The notes beneath the pieces are model-generated. The model had not been told where the DNA came from. It made no database searches and saw only the letters and a list, made by a program, of their open reading frames with translations. Positions 41,522 to 50,559 of a DNA stretch of 50,677 nt are shown here, one piece after another (position 1 is the first letter of the stretch; each line of letters starts with the position of its first letter). Origin of the DNA: an uncultured Pseudoteredinibacter sp. (GTDB lineage Bacteria > Pseudomonadota > Gammaproteobacteria > Pseudomonadales > Cellvibrionaceae); contig NZ_CANMSS010000017.1 in assembly GCF_947500695.1 (NCBI RefSeq), positions 1-50,677 on the forward strand, written 5' to 3'. The position numbers were made by a program, and so were the translations under genes.

Positions 41522-42550
41522 ATGATTGAAAAAGACGACCTGCAATCTGAGCGAATTATTTCCCCGCAAGCTCGTATGCAAGAAGAAGTGGTGGACAGGG
41601 CTGTGCGCCCCAAAACTTTGGGTGATTATGTCGGTCAGCCGGTAGTGCGTGAGCAGATGGAGATCTTCATTGGGGCGGCCAAAAAGCGTGGCGAAGCTTT
41701 GGATCATACCTTGGTATTTGGGCCACCTGGCTTGGGTAAGACCACCCTTGCCAATATCATTGCCAATGAAATGGAAGTGGATCTTAAGACCACCTCTGGT
41801 CCAGTTTTGGAAAAAGCTGGGGATTTAGCTGCCCTGATGACCAATCTCGAGCCGGGTGATGTGTTGTTTATTGATGAAATACATCGCCTAAGCCCTATGG
41901 TGGAAGAGGTCTTGTATCCAGCAATGGAAGATTACCAGCTGGATATTATGATCGGCGAAGGCCCGGCTGCGCGTTCGATAAAACTAGATTTGCCGCCTTT
42001 TACTTTGGTGGGGGCAACGACGCGAGCTGGTCTGCTCACCTCACCGCTGCGAGATCGCTTTGGTATTGTGCAGCGCTTGGAATTTTATAGCGTCGCTGAC
42101 TTGAGCAGCATTGTAGCTCGCTCTGCTCGTTTGATGGGTATCGATATGCAAGATGAGGGCGCCCATGAAGTGGCTCGTCGTAGTCGCGGTACCCCTCGTA
42201 TTGCCAATCGCCTGTTGCGCCGTGTAAGAGATTTTGCGGAAGTGAAAGGCGATGGCCATGTCAGTAAAGAGGTAGCTGACAAAGCCTTGAATATGTTGAA
42301 TGTAGACCATCATGGCTTTGATCATATGGATAGGCGTTTATTGCTGACCATGATTGAGAAGTTCGGTGGTGGTCCCGTTGGGGTGGATAATCTTGCTGCT
42401 GCAATCAGTGAAGAGCGTGACACCATTGAAGATGTGCTCGAGCCTTACCTCATTCAGCAGGGCTATATGGTGCGAACCCCAAGAGGGCGAATGGTGACAG
42501 ATCTCGCCTATAAACACTTTTCTATGATTCCGCCAGAACCTAAAAATTGA
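41522..42550 (+). CDS. ruvB: Holliday junction branch migration ATPase RuvB
   Basis: 342 residues. An AAA+ motor with Walker A GPPGLGKTT, Walker B LFIDEIHR, sensor 1 GATTRAG, and the Arg finger in LRDRFGIVQRLEFY. The C-terminal winged helix (LIQQGYMVRTPRGRMVTDLAY) binds DNA. It drives branch migration with RuvA. The ruvC-ruvA-ruvB unit ends in a strong hairpin at 42552. Confidence 0.98.
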   Translation: MIEKDDLQSERIISPQARMQEEVVDRAVRPKTLGDYVGQPVVREQMEIFIGAAKKRGEALDHTLVFGPPGLGKTTLANIIANEMEVDLKTTSGPVLEKAGDLAALMTNLEPGDVLFIDEIHRLSPMVEEVLYPAMEDYQLDIMIGEGPAARSIKLDLPPFTLVGATTRAGLLTSPLRDRFGIVQRLEFYSVADLSSIVARSARLMGIDMQDEGAHEVARRSRGTPRIANRLLRRVRDFAEVKGDGHVSKEVADKALNMLNVDHHGFDHMDRRLLLTMIEKFGGGPVGVDNLAAAISEERDTIEDVLEPYLIQQGYMVRTPRGRMVTDLAYKHFSMIPPEPKN

Positions 42551-42551
42551 G

Positions 42552-42592
42552 CTATAGCGGTCGTAAGCTACGACCGCTATAGTTTCCTCTTT
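42552..42592 (+). terminator. Strong hairpin terminator after ruvB
   Basis: Perfect 14-bp stem CTATAGCGGTCGTA with a 3-nt loop, followed by a T/C-rich tail (TTTCCTCTTTT). It starts one base past the ruvB stop codon. Confidence 0.88.
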
Positions 42593-42698
42593 TCCGTGAG
42601 CTTAACTTCCCCTACTAAGAGCCTCCACATTGGGCTAAACTGCGGCCTTTTGGTTCGAGTAATTTAGCTCGCTTCTCGCTAGCGAGGATGGAGAGATT

Positions 42699-43121
42699 TT
42701 GAAAGAAATTCAATCCGGGGAATTTTCCCTGCCTGTGCGCGTCTATATCGAAGATACAGATGCTGGTGGTATCGTTTATTACGTTAATTATTTGAAGTTT
42801 ATGGAGCGAGCGCGAACCGAGTTTATGCGTTCTAAAGGCTTTGATAAGGCTGCCGTCGGTGGTGATGGGCAGCTTATGGTGGTGCACTCGGCCAATGTTA
42901 ATTATCGCAGGCCTGCGCGCTTAGATGATGAGCTTGAGGTAAGCGCAAAGGTCATTCAGCTGCGTCGCAGTTATTTGGTATTTGCGCAGCAAGTGCGGCT
43001 CAAGGGCAGTAATGAAGTGCTCTGTGAGGGCGAGGTAAAAGTTGCCTGTGTTGATGCAGACAACATGAAGCCCAAAGCGATGCCGCAGGCAATACAAGAC
43101 GCTTTGAGTCAGGGCGAGTAG
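42699..43121 (+). CDS. ybgC: Tol-Pal-associated acyl-CoA thioesterase
   Basis: 140 residues, hotdog fold. The signature YIEDTDAGGIVYYVNYLKFMERARTEF holds the catalytic Asp. Start is TTG at 42699 with GGAG upstream; the nearby ATG (42688) runs into a stop after four codons. YbgC hydrolyses short- to medium-chain acyl-CoAs and is linked to phospholipid metabolism and the Tol system. It lies 118 nt before tolQ, the standard first gene of the tol-pal cluster. Confidence 0.94.
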   Translation: MKEIQSGEFSLPVRVYIEDTDAGGIVYYVNYLKFMERARTEFMRSKGFDKAAVGGDGQLMVVHSANVNYRRPARLDDELEVSAKVIQLRRSYLVFAQQVRLKGSNEVLCEGEVKVACVDADNMKPKAMPQAIQDALSQGE

Positions 43122-43239
43122 TTAAGCAGGTATACACTGTTTATCGGACTTAAGTCTGCAATCTGCTTAAGGCAAGATTGCCGTTCCCAGTTTGGGCGGC
43201 CAACGAATTTTAAATACACAATAAGGAAACAGTAACAAG

Positions 43240-43929
43240 ATGCACTCTGCCGAACCCTTATCTATATGGGGCCTAATTGCCAATGCCAGCTTGCTGGTTC
43301 AGCTTGTTATGGCGCTATTGTTCTTAGCCTCTGTTGTCTCTTGGGCCATGATTGTGCAGCGCGGTTTGTATCAGAGCAAAGCTAAGCGTGCGCTAGTTCA
43401 ATTTGAGCGCGAATTTTGGTCGGGAGTCGATCTAAACCAGCTGTTTAGACAGAGCAATAGTCGCTCTGCCAGTGGTAAGGTCGATGGTGTGGAAAGCATT
43501 TTTCGCGCCGGCTTTAAAGAATTTACTCGCTTGCGCCAGCAGGTGAGTGCAGATCCTGATGCGGTTATGGAAGGTACGCAAAGAGCAATGCGTGTTGCGC
43601 TTGCCCGTGAAGAGGAAAAGTTAGAGCAAAGCCTACCTTTCTTGGCCAGTGTGGCCTCGGTAAGCCCCTATATCGGATTGTTTGGTACGGTTTGGGGGAT
43701 TATGAATTCCTTTCGTGGCCTGGCAAATGTCCATCAAGCGACCTTGGCTACCGTAGCACCGGGTATTTCTGAGGCCTTGGTGGCAACGGCGATGGGCTTA
43801 TTTGCGGCCATCCCTGCGGTATTGGCTTACAACCGATATTCAGCCAGAGCAGAGACTTTAAGCAATAGCTATGAAACCTTTGCTGAAGAGTTCTCATCAA
43901 TTCTGCATCGCCAAGTGCACGCTAAGTAG
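43240..43929 (+). CDS. tolQ: Tol-Pal system proton channel subunit TolQ
   Basis: 229 residues with three membrane helices: one near 14-38, and a pair in the C-terminal half (FLASVASVSPYIGLFGTVWGIMNSF, ISEALVATAMGLFAAIPAVLAYN). TolQ with TolR forms the proton-motive-force motor that energises TolA during outer-membrane constriction. ATG start with AAGGAAAC. It is followed by tolR after 8 nt. Confidence 0.97.
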   Translation: MHSAEPLSIWGLIANASLLVQLVMALLFLASVVSWAMIVQRGLYQSKAKRALVQFEREFWSGVDLNQLFRQSNSRSASGKVDGVESIFRAGFKEFTRLRQQVSADPDAVMEGTQRAMRVALAREEEKLEQSLPFLASVASVSPYIGLFGTVWGIMNSFRGLANVHQATLATVAPGISEALVATAMGLFAAIPAVLAYNRYSARAETLSNSYETFAEEFSSILHRQVHAK

Positions 43930-43937
43930 GTATAGCC

Positions 43938-44378
43938 ATGAGTTGGAAGCGCAGGGTTAAAAAGAAACCCATGGCGGAAATCAACGTTGTGCCATATATC
44001 GATGTGATGTTGGTTCTGCTTGTCGTGTTTATGGTAACAGCGCCGATGTTGATGCAGGGTGTAAAAGTAGATTTGCCCCAAGCACCTTCGGCCCCATTGG
44101 ATGAAAAGCAAGATGAGCCTTTAATTGTTTCTGTAGATAAGGCCGGTCTCTATTATCTGAATCTAGGTAAAGACGACAAGGTTGCCAAGCCTATCGCACA
44201 AATTACGGATACAGTTGCCAAGATTTTGCGACAAAAACCGAATACCCCTGTGTTAGTCTGGGGTGATCATAATGTTGATTATGGTTTGGTTGTTGGCTTG
44301 ATGACTCAGTTGCAAGCAGCTGGCGCACCTTCGGTGGGATTAGTGACTGAGGCCCCAAGGGAGAGCAATGCGCGCTAA
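43938..44378 (+). CDS. tolR: Tol-Pal system protein TolR
   Basis: 146 residues. The single membrane helix EINVVPYIDVMLVLLVVFMV carries Asp22, the proton-path residue (Asp23 in E. coli). A periplasmic peptidoglycan-binding domain follows. Its end overlaps tolA by 11 nt, implying coupled translation. Confidence 0.97.
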   Translation: MSWKRRVKKKPMAEINVVPYIDVMLVLLVVFMVTAPMLMQGVKVDLPQAPSAPLDEKQDEPLIVSVDKAGLYYLNLGKDDKVAKPIAQITDTVAKILRQKPNTPVLVWGDHNVDYGLVVGLMTQLQAAGAPSVGLVTEAPRESNAR

Positions 44379-45201
44379 TCAGAAGGGTTTAGAGCAGCGT
44401 CAAGGCGGCTTTGGTGGTATTGGCATTTTGGTTAGCGTGCTTTTACATGCCTTATTAGTGGTGGTTATTCTGTGGGGCTGGGAAAGCAGTGAAGAGCCTC
44501 AAAAGCGCCGAGTGACCCCTAAGTATGTGCAGGCAAAACTGGTAGAAATTAAACCCAAGGCTACCCCAAAGGCCACTCCAAAGCCTAAACAAAAAGTTAT
44601 AGATCTAACTAAAAAACGCCGTGATGCCGAGCGCCGTAAAAAACAAGAGCGTGATAAAGCAAAGCGCTTAGCGCGCGAAAAGGCGGAACGAGAGCGCAAG
44701 GCCAAAGCGGCGAGAGATAAAGCCGCGAAAGAAAAGAAAGAGCGTGAAAAGGCTGCTCGCGAGAAAGCGGCAAAGGAAAAGGCGGCTAGAGAAAAAGCTG
44801 AGCAGGTCGCCCGCGAACAAGAATTGCAGCGTCAAATTGATCAAGAGATGCAAGCTGAGCGAGAGGCTATGTTGGCCGAGCAGCAAGCTGAAGAAGACCA
44901 GATGGTAGCCCAAAGTTTTATTGGTTTGATCGCTCAACGAGTAGAAAATAATTGGTCTCGCCCTGCTTCAGCTCGTAAGGGTATGCAATGCGAACTGCGT
45001 ATTCAGTTGGTGCCTACTGGCCGCGTAATCAGTGTAACCGTGGTTAAATCCAGTGGTAATGCGGCCTTTGATCGCTCTGCTGAGCAGGCGGTAAAAAAGG
45101 CCGAGCAGTTCCCAGAACTTAAGCAATTACCACCAGCGGTGTTTGAACGAAATTTTCGCCAATTACGATTGGTATTTAATCCTAAGGACTTGAGATTGTG
45201 A
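44368..45201 (+). CDS. tolA: Tol-Pal system protein TolA
   Basis: 277 residues. N-terminal membrane helix (GILVSVLLHALLVVVILWGW), long Lys/Ala/Glu/Arg helical domain II (~65-175), and a C-terminal TonB-like domain III (SFIGLIAQRVENNWSRPASARKGMQCELRIQLVP). TolA spans the periplasm and touches Pal/TolB. The helical domain is shorter than in E. coli TolA (421 residues). Its stop TGA shares bases with the tolB ATG. Confidence 0.95.
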   Translation: MRANQKGLEQRQGGFGGIGILVSVLLHALLVVVILWGWESSEEPQKRRVTPKYVQAKLVEIKPKATPKATPKPKQKVIDLTKKRRDAERRKKQERDKAKRLAREKAERERKAKAARDKAAKEKKEREKAAREKAAKEKAAREKAEQVAREQELQRQIDQEMQAEREAMLAEQQAEEDQMVAQSFIGLIAQRVENNWSRPASARKGMQCELRIQLVPTGRVISVTVVKSSGNAAFDRSAEQAVKKAEQFPELKQLPPAVFERNFRQLRLVFNPKDLRL

Positions 45202-46517
45202 TGACTATCCATCAACACATTAAATCATTGGCAGTGCTTATTCTATTGAGCATTACGGCCCTAGCCAAAGCGGAATTGACCATCGAAATTACACAGGGCG
45301 TCGATAACCCAGCAAAAATTGCCATTGTGCCTTTTTCTTGGTCTGGCAGTGGCCCTCTGCCGGAGAACGTCGCCAATATTGTATCGGCCGATTTGCTGCG
45401 TAGCGGCCAGTTTGATCCAATTCCTGAAGGGGATATGCTGTCCTTCCCACAAGATGAGTCAGAAGTCCTGTTTCGTGATTGGGCGCGTTTGGGTACCGAA
45501 TTTTTACTCATTGGCTCAATTAAACCAAGCTTGTCTGCTATGGGCACCAATGGCTATCGTTTAGATTTTCAGCTATTTGATGTGCTGGGCCAGCGTCGCA
45601 TGCTCAATAAGAATGTTACGGTAACCTCTAAAGGCTTACGCGATATGGCTCACTTTGCCAGCGATGAGGTTTATGAGGCGGTCACCGGTATTCGTGGAGC
45701 CTTTTCTACCAAGATGATTTATGTAGAAGCGAATCGTAATCGCCAGGGCAAGCTGATTTATCGTTTGAATCGCGCCGATGTCGATGGCGCCCGCCCAAGC
45801 TTGTTATTGGAGTCTGATGACCCATTGCTGTCGCCAGCTTGGTCGCCCGATGGGAAGCAGGTTGCCTATGTATCTTTTGAAACCGGTCGCCCGGCAATTT
45901 TCCGCCAGGAGCTGGCGACCTCTAAGCGTGAGCAGCTGACCAATTTTAAAGGTCTGAATGGTGCGCCGGCTTGGTCGCCAGATGGTAAGAAGCTGGCGAT
46001 TACCTTATCTAAGGATGGTAACCCTGAGATTTACGTCTTAGAAATTGCCTCTCACCGATTAACTCGAGTAACCAATCATTTTGCGATTGATACCGAACCG
46101 AGCTGGACGGCTGATGGTAAAGGGATCATCTTTACCTCGAATCGAGGTGGTAAGCCGCAAATTTATCAAAAGACACTGGCCTCAAGCCGTGTTGAGCGTC
46201 TTACCTTCTTAGGTGATTACAATGCGCGCGCGCGATTGTCGCCTGATGGTAAAACTCTGGTGGTAGTGAATCGCCAAAATGGGGTATTCCACATCGCCGC
46301 ACAGGATTTAGAGACTGGTGATCTGCGCATCTTGACCGAAACCCGTTTGGATGAATCGCCAACGATTGCGCCAAATGGCGCCATGCTGATGTACGCCACT
46401 CGTCATCGCGGCAAAGGTATTTTGGCAGCCGTCTCTCTAGATGCAGGGGTGAAGTTTAGATTGCCATCTCAGCGCGGAGATGTGCGAGAACCCGCTTGGT
46501 CGCCATATTTTAATTAA
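45201..46517 (+). CDS. tolB: Tol-Pal system periplasmic protein TolB
   Basis: 438 residues from the ATG at 45201, which overlaps the tolA stop as TGATG; a GTG one codon earlier is possible. Signal peptide at 1-~25 (ending ALAKA). The N-terminal domain (VDNPAKIAIVPFSW) binds TolA, then a six-bladed propeller with DPLLSPAWSPDGKQVAYVSFE and SWTADGKGIIFTSNRGG repeats. It binds Pal and signals from TolA. Confidence 0.97.
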   Translation: MTIHQHIKSLAVLILLSITALAKAELTIEITQGVDNPAKIAIVPFSWSGSGPLPENVANIVSADLLRSGQFDPIPEGDMLSFPQDESEVLFRDWARLGTEFLLIGSIKPSLSAMGTNGYRLDFQLFDVLGQRRMLNKNVTVTSKGLRDMAHFASDEVYEAVTGIRGAFSTKMIYVEANRNRQGKLIYRLNRADVDGARPSLLLESDDPLLSPAWSPDGKQVAYVSFETGRPAIFRQELATSKREQLTNFKGLNGAPAWSPDGKKLAITLSKDGNPEIYVLEIASHRLTRVTNHFAIDTEPSWTADGKGIIFTSNRGGKPQIYQKTLASSRVERLTFLGDYNARARLSPDGKTLVVVNRQNGVFHIAAQDLETGDLRILTETRLDESPTIAPNGAMLMYATRHRGKGILAAVSLDAGVKFRLPSQRGDVREPAWSPYFN

Positions 46518-46607
46518 TAAGTGCAAGCTTTGTGGTCTAGGCCTTGACCTTAGCTGCTTTAGCCGGTATTCATAGGAAGATTTGAGAGCTATAATCGAAT
46601 CGTAATA

Positions 46608-46687
46608 GTGACAGGGTTTAATATCCCATTGTCTGATATCTGACCAATAGATTGGTGGCTATCTAACAAGAAGAAGGTTCCTGTCAC
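46608..46687. other. Nested inverted repeat in the tolB-pal gap
   Basis: GTGACAGG (46608-46615) pairs with CCTGTCAC (46680-46687), enclosing ACCAAT-AG-ATTGGT (46643-46656) and short GATA/TATC arms. It is ~110 nt before pal. It could be a transcript-stabilising fold or a regulator site at a separate pal promoter. Confidence 0.5.
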
Positions 46688-46795
46688 CAAATAGCGGCTT
46701 GGGCCCGATTGCACGACATTATATGTATTTTTTTGCGGTACCTAAATTGACTGATTTTTGCGCAGCGAGCGTATAAAGATTATTGGGAGTTAACT

Positions 46796-47311
46796 ATGAC
46801 ACTTAAAACAATTAAAAATAGCTTGGGCTTGGCCATTATCGTAGCTGCCATGGCTGGATGTAGCAGCACTGGTGATACTAAAGAAGATGATGCTGGTAAC
46901 ACATCTACTAATGGTGCTGACTCTGGCGTAGCCACGGGTACTGCGGATAACAACGGTTTAAGCAGTGGCGATAACAGCGATCAGTATGCTGAGCTAGACA
47001 CTGTATTCTACTTCGACTTTGATCAGAGCTTATTGCGCCCTGAGTCTCGCACAGCTTTGACTGGCCATGCTGCGCGCTTGAAATCTTCTGGCGACAATGT
47101 TCGTTTGGAAGGCCACGCAGATGACCGAGGTACTCGCGAGTACAACATGGCTCTAGGTGAGCGTCGTGCTAATGCGGTTCGTGATTTCTTGTTGCTACAA
47201 GGCGTTAGCGCTAGCCAGCTAGAGACTGTTAGCTACGGTGAAGAGCGTCCTGCACAAGATGGCACTAGCGATTATGCTCGTGGCCAAAACCGTCGCGTTG
47301 AACTTAAGTAA
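46796..47311 (+). CDS. pal: Peptidoglycan-associated lipoprotein
   Basis: 171 residues. Signal peptide with lipobox MAGC (Cys22), then a Gly/Ser/Asn/Asp-rich linker of ~45 residues. The OmpA-like peptidoglycan-binding domain carries VFYFDFDQSLLRPESRTAL, LEGHADDRGTREYNMALGERRANAV and GQNRRVEL. It anchors outer membrane to the cell wall in the Tol-Pal system. ATG start with GGGAG. A 278-nt gap separates it from tolB. Confidence 0.97.
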   Translation: MTLKTIKNSLGLAIIVAAMAGCSSTGDTKEDDAGNTSTNGADSGVATGTADNNGLSSGDNSDQYAELDTVFYFDFDQSLLRPESRTALTGHAARLKSSGDNVRLEGHADDRGTREYNMALGERRANAVRDFLLLQGVSASQLETVSYGEERPAQDGTSDYARGQNRRVELK

Positions 47312-47317
47312 GTTATT

Positions 47318-48100
47318 TTGATGAAAGCTCCATATTTAACCGCTGCTCTTGCAGCGGTTTCTTTATCTGCCGCCCAGCTATCCTTTGCTCAGGCTCAGGT
47401 CGTTGATACTCAGCCTATTGTCGATAACCGCAGCCCAGCTATTTCTCAGTCTGTTCCTGTATCTAATTCCTCCGCTGACAGTCAGGCGCAGGTTTTCTAT
47501 CAGCTGCAGCAGTTGCAGCAAGAAGTGTTGCAACTACGTGGTTTAGTGGAAGAGCAGGCCTTCGAGCTTAAGCGCTTCAAGCAGCAGCGCATGGATGACT
47601 ACCTAGATTTGGATCGTCGCCTTGCTTCGCTAGCGAAGACAGCGCCGACAAGCACTCCGGGTTCATTGGTAAGTGCTCCCAGTACCGTAGCGAATGTTGC
47701 TTCTGCGGCAACTCAGGCGGTATCGGCGGGTGATTTACAAGATTATAGAGCAGCGATCGACCTGGTATTGCACAAGCAAGACTACGATCAGGGTGAAAAG
47801 CTACTTCTGCAACATATTGCTAACTACCCTAATAGTAAATTTTTGCCGAACTCACAATACTGGTTAGGACAGATCTACTTAATCAAGCGTGATTACGAGC
47901 AAGCAAAGCAACGCTTTCTAATCGTGAAAGAGCAATTCCCAGATCACGATAAGTATATTGATGCCGTGTTTAAGTTGGGTAAGGCGTATCATTTGCTTGG
48001 TGATAATGCCAGTGCAGTGCCACATTTGCAGCAGGCTGCCAAAGACAGTGGTTCTGTTGGCAAGCTGGCTGAGGCTTATCTAGCGAAGAATTTCCGCTAA
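47318..48100 (+). CDS. cpoB: Cell division coordinator CpoB
   Basis: 260 residues, formerly YbgF. Signal peptide (~1-24), N-terminal trimerising coiled coil (QVFYQLQQLQQEVLQLRGLVEEQAFELKRFK...), a Thr/Ser/Ala-rich linker, and C-terminal TPRs (~145-255) with YPNSKFLPNSQYWLGQIYLIKRDYEQA. CpoB couples Tol-Pal to PBP1B activity at the septum. It lies 6 nt after pal. Confidence 0.95.
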   Translation: MMKAPYLTAALAAVSLSAAQLSFAQAQVVDTQPIVDNRSPAISQSVPVSNSSADSQAQVFYQLQQLQQEVLQLRGLVEEQAFELKRFKQQRMDDYLDLDRRLASLAKTAPTSTPGSLVSAPSTVANVASAATQAVSAGDLQDYRAAIDLVLHKQDYDQGEKLLLQHIANYPNSKFLPNSQYWLGQIYLIKRDYEQAKQRFLIVKEQFPDHDKYIDAVFKLGKAYHLLGDNASAVPHLQQAAKDSGSVGKLAEAYLAKNFR

Positions 48101-48147
48101 TAGCACCGAAACGGTCATCGCACTGGCATCGGATTGAGCTGGTATAG

Positions 48148-48184
48148 GGGCGCAGATTTCTGTAGAATCTGCGCCCTTTGTTTG
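48148..48184 (+). terminator. Terminator of the tol-pal operon
   Basis: An 11-bp perfect stem GGGCGCAGATT with loop TCTGTAG, followed by TTTGTTTG. It lies 48 nt past cpoB and just before queE. Confidence 0.88.
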
Positions 48185-48212
48185 TCTGGCTAAAAAATGC
48201 ACAGCGAGAAGT

Positions 48213-48863
48213 ATGGATTCCAAGCAGTTAAGAATTACTGAGATTTTTCACTCTTTACAAGGTGAGGCCTTGAGTGCGGGCCTGCGCACGGTATTCGTGC
48301 GGCTGACGGGTTGCCCATTGCGTTGCAATTACTGTGATTCTGAGTACGCCTTCTTCGGTGGCGAAAAAATGTCTCTGGCCGATATTGTGGATAAGGTTGA
48401 ATCCTATGGTGCTCAGCACGTTTGCGTGACTGGTGGTGAGCCACTTTCCCAGCCGAACTGTTTGCCGCTGCTTAGTGTTTTATGCGATGCGGGTTTTGAA
48501 GTCTCTTTGGAGACAAGTGGCGCCATGCCGGTAGATAGCGTGGACCCACGGGTTATCAAGGTAATGGACCTTAAAACCCCAGCTTCGGGTGAGTCCCATC
48601 GCAATCGCTATGAGAATATTGAGCACCTAACGAGTAATGATCAGCTTAAGTTTGTGATTTGCAGCCGTGAAGACTATGAGTGGGCTCGCTTTAAATTAGC
48701 AGAATATAATTTACCGGAAAGAGTTGCTGAGGTATTGTTCTCTGCAAGCCACGAGGAATTGCCTCATCGGGATCTGGCCGATTGGATCGTCGCTGATCGC
48801 TTGCCGGTAAGGTTTCAAATGCAGTTGCATAAGCTTTTGTGGGGAGATCAGCCAGGATTTTAG
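48213..48863 (+). CDS. queE: 7-carboxy-7-deazaguanine synthase
   Basis: 216 residues. Radical-SAM enzyme of the queuosine path with Cys34/Cys38/Cys41 in TGCPLRCNYCDSEYAF (CxxxCxxC type). HSLQGEALSAGLRTVFVRL and VCVTGGEPLSQP follow family style. It turns CPH4 into CDG. It lies past the tol-pal terminator and is followed by a solute-binding gene, then queC. queD and queF are not in the window. Confidence 0.95.
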   Translation: MDSKQLRITEIFHSLQGEALSAGLRTVFVRLTGCPLRCNYCDSEYAFFGGEKMSLADIVDKVESYGAQHVCVTGGEPLSQPNCLPLLSVLCDAGFEVSLETSGAMPVDSVDPRVIKVMDLKTPASGESHRNRYENIEHLTSNDQLKFVICSREDYEWARFKLAEYNLPERVAEVLFSASHEELPHRDLADWIVADRLPVRFQMQLHKLLWGDQPGF

Positions 48864-48926
48864 CCCCTAAACTACGTACCAGATGGATCTAGTATCAAGT
48901 AAAGCGCGTTCTCGCTAAAGAAGCTA

Positions 48927-48940
48927 TCGCTTATAAGCGA
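48927..48940. promoter_or_regulatory. Perfect 14-bp palindrome upstream of the solute-binding gene
   Basis: TCGCTTATAAGCGA is fully self-complementary and lies 28 nt before the start codon at 48968. Short GCT/AGC flanks extend it. It may be a dimeric regulator site. Confidence 0.5.
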
Positions 48941-48967
48941 CCAGCCCTGAAGTAGGTTATTGCTAGT

Positions 48968-49786
48968 ATGAAGATCAGTCCGTATCTATTCACCGCTATT
49001 ATCTGTTTATTTTTAATGAGCTCCTTGTCGAGAGCTCAAGAGATATCAGAGGTCGCGCCAGTAGATGGTAACAACTCATTGCAAATGGTTGTCACCAATA
49101 TTGCTCCATGGGGATATCTGCAAGACGGTAAGGCTCAAGGTCTTCACGTTGAGTTGTTGCGCGATATTGGTCGTGAGTGGAGTAAAGCCTACCAGCTAAA
49201 GGTGATGCCCTATGCCAGGGTGGCCAGAGATATAGAGCGGGGTAAAGCTGATCTTAGTGTGCTGTTTGACTCCCCTAGTTCTGAAGAGGCGGCGCATCGT
49301 ATTTTGCCATTACCGAAGGTCGACGTAATTATGGTGATGCGCGAAGACTTAACGCTTGAAGATCTGCAACATAAGCAAAATCTTAAGGTGGGGAGATTAC
49401 GTTTGGGCTTTTACGGTGCGGATTCCCTGCCGGTAAAAGCACAGCAGTGGGTAACGGTTAATTCGGTAGCCCAAGGTGTGGGGATGTTAGGGCGTGAGCG
49501 CCTGCATATGTTGGTAACAACCGCTCCCGCCTATAAATATGCATTGCAACAGCTGGGCATTGAGCAGGTGCCAGGTGTGCGCGCAGAATATTTAAATAGC
49601 GTGCAGGGCTCGGTTTTTCTATCTCGCCTGAGCTCAGTCAACAAGGCCGAGATTGAAGCGGCCACTAAGCGAGCGATCCTGAAGCATTGGGACAAGTTAA
49701 AAGAAATTAGTCAGCTTCATAATGCAGCTAATGTGTTGCGGGAATCTTCTTTGGAGATTGCTGTACCGATTGTAGCCGCTAGGTAG
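48968..49786 (+). CDS. Periplasmic solute-binding family 3-like protein
   Basis: 272 residues. Signal peptide ending near SRA-QE, then a type II solute-binding fold: NIAPWGYLQDGKAQGLHVELLRDIGREW and YARVARDIERGKADLSVLFDS. Such proteins feed amino-acid ABC transporters or serve as free sensors. No permease or ATPase gene is nearby, so transport cannot be claimed. It sits between queE and queC on the same strand, with 29 nt to queC. The ribosome site is weak. Confidence 0.82.
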   Translation: MKISPYLFTAIICLFLMSSLSRAQEISEVAPVDGNNSLQMVVTNIAPWGYLQDGKAQGLHVELLRDIGREWSKAYQLKVMPYARVARDIERGKADLSVLFDSPSSEEAAHRILPLPKVDVIMVMREDLTLEDLQHKQNLKVGRLRLGFYGADSLPVKAQQWVTVNSVAQGVGMLGRERLHMLVTTAPAYKYALQQLGIEQVPGVRAEYLNSVQGSVFLSRLSSVNKAEIEAATKRAILKHWDKLKEISQLHNAANVLRESSLEIAVPIVAAR

Positions 49787-49815
49787 CTGAATAGAGGGTT
49801 TGATCAGAGTTTTAT

Positions 49816-50493
49816 ATGACTGCAAAGAAAGCTGTAATTTTGGTATCGGGTGGTTTGGATTCCACTACTGTGTTGGCAATTGCTCAAAGTCAGGGCTATG
49901 AGTGCTATACCTTGAGTTTTGATTACGGGCAGCGCCATAGAGCTGAGTTGCAGGCCGCCGAACGAACCTCAGCGCTAATGGGGGCCCAAGAGCATAAGGT
50001 GGTTCGTCTTGATCTTGGTACCATCGGTGGTTCGGCCTTAACCGATACCTCTATTGATGTTCCTGAAGAAGAGGGTGAGGGTATTCCAGTTACCTATGTG
50101 CCAGCTAGAAACACGGTCTTTCTTTCAATAGCTTTGGGTTGGGCAGAGGTTTTGGGGGCTCAGGATATCTTTATCGGAGTTAATGCCGTGGATTACTCTG
50201 GCTACCCTGACTGTCGTGGCGAGTATATTAAAGCCTTTGAGCAGATGGCGAATCTGGCGACTAAGGCCGCAGTAGAGGGGCAAAAGGTCATCATTCAAAC
50301 GCCGCTCCTCGAGCTAACAAAGGCTGAGATTATTCAGCAGGGAAGTGCTTTGGGGGTAGATTACCGCAGCACCGTGTCTTGTTACCAAGCTGACGATCAG
50401 GGCAGAGCGTGCTCTGTCTGCGATAGTTGCCGCTTACGTCGCCAAGGTTTTATCGATGCTGGCGTCGAAGATGCGACCTTATATCGGGCTTAG
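49816..50493 (+). CDS. queC: 7-cyano-7-deazaguanine synthase
   Basis: 225 residues. The PP-loop SGGLDSTTV (~11-19), DYGQRH, VPARNTVFLS, and a zinc-binding Cys set in SCYQADDQGRACSVCDSC are diagnostic. It makes preQ0 from CDG, ATP and ammonia. Second queuosine gene here after queE. ATG start with a weak site. tRNA-Lys follows, as in pseudomonads. Confidence 0.97.
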   Translation: MTAKKAVILVSGGLDSTTVLAIAQSQGYECYTLSFDYGQRHRAELQAAERTSALMGAQEHKVVRLDLGTIGGSALTDTSIDVPEEEGEGIPVTYVPARNTVFLSIALGWAEVLGAQDIFIGVNAVDYSGYPDCRGEYIKAFEQMANLATKAAVEGQKVIIQTPLLELTKAEIIQQGSALGVDYRSTVSCYQADDQGRACSVCDSCRLRRQGFIDAGVEDATLYRA

Positions 50494-50559
50494 TGCCCCG
50501 CTTTTGTATAAGCGATTGTTTTTCAGTGAAAAAAATCTTAAAAATCTCAAAAAAAGGCC

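Noticed and set aside
44499..44937. Hydrophobic Ser/Leu/Phe-rich antisense ORFs that look like membrane proteins
   Set aside because: They are the complement of the Lys/Arg/Glu-rich TolA helical domain, which always yields Phe/Leu/Ser on the other strand.
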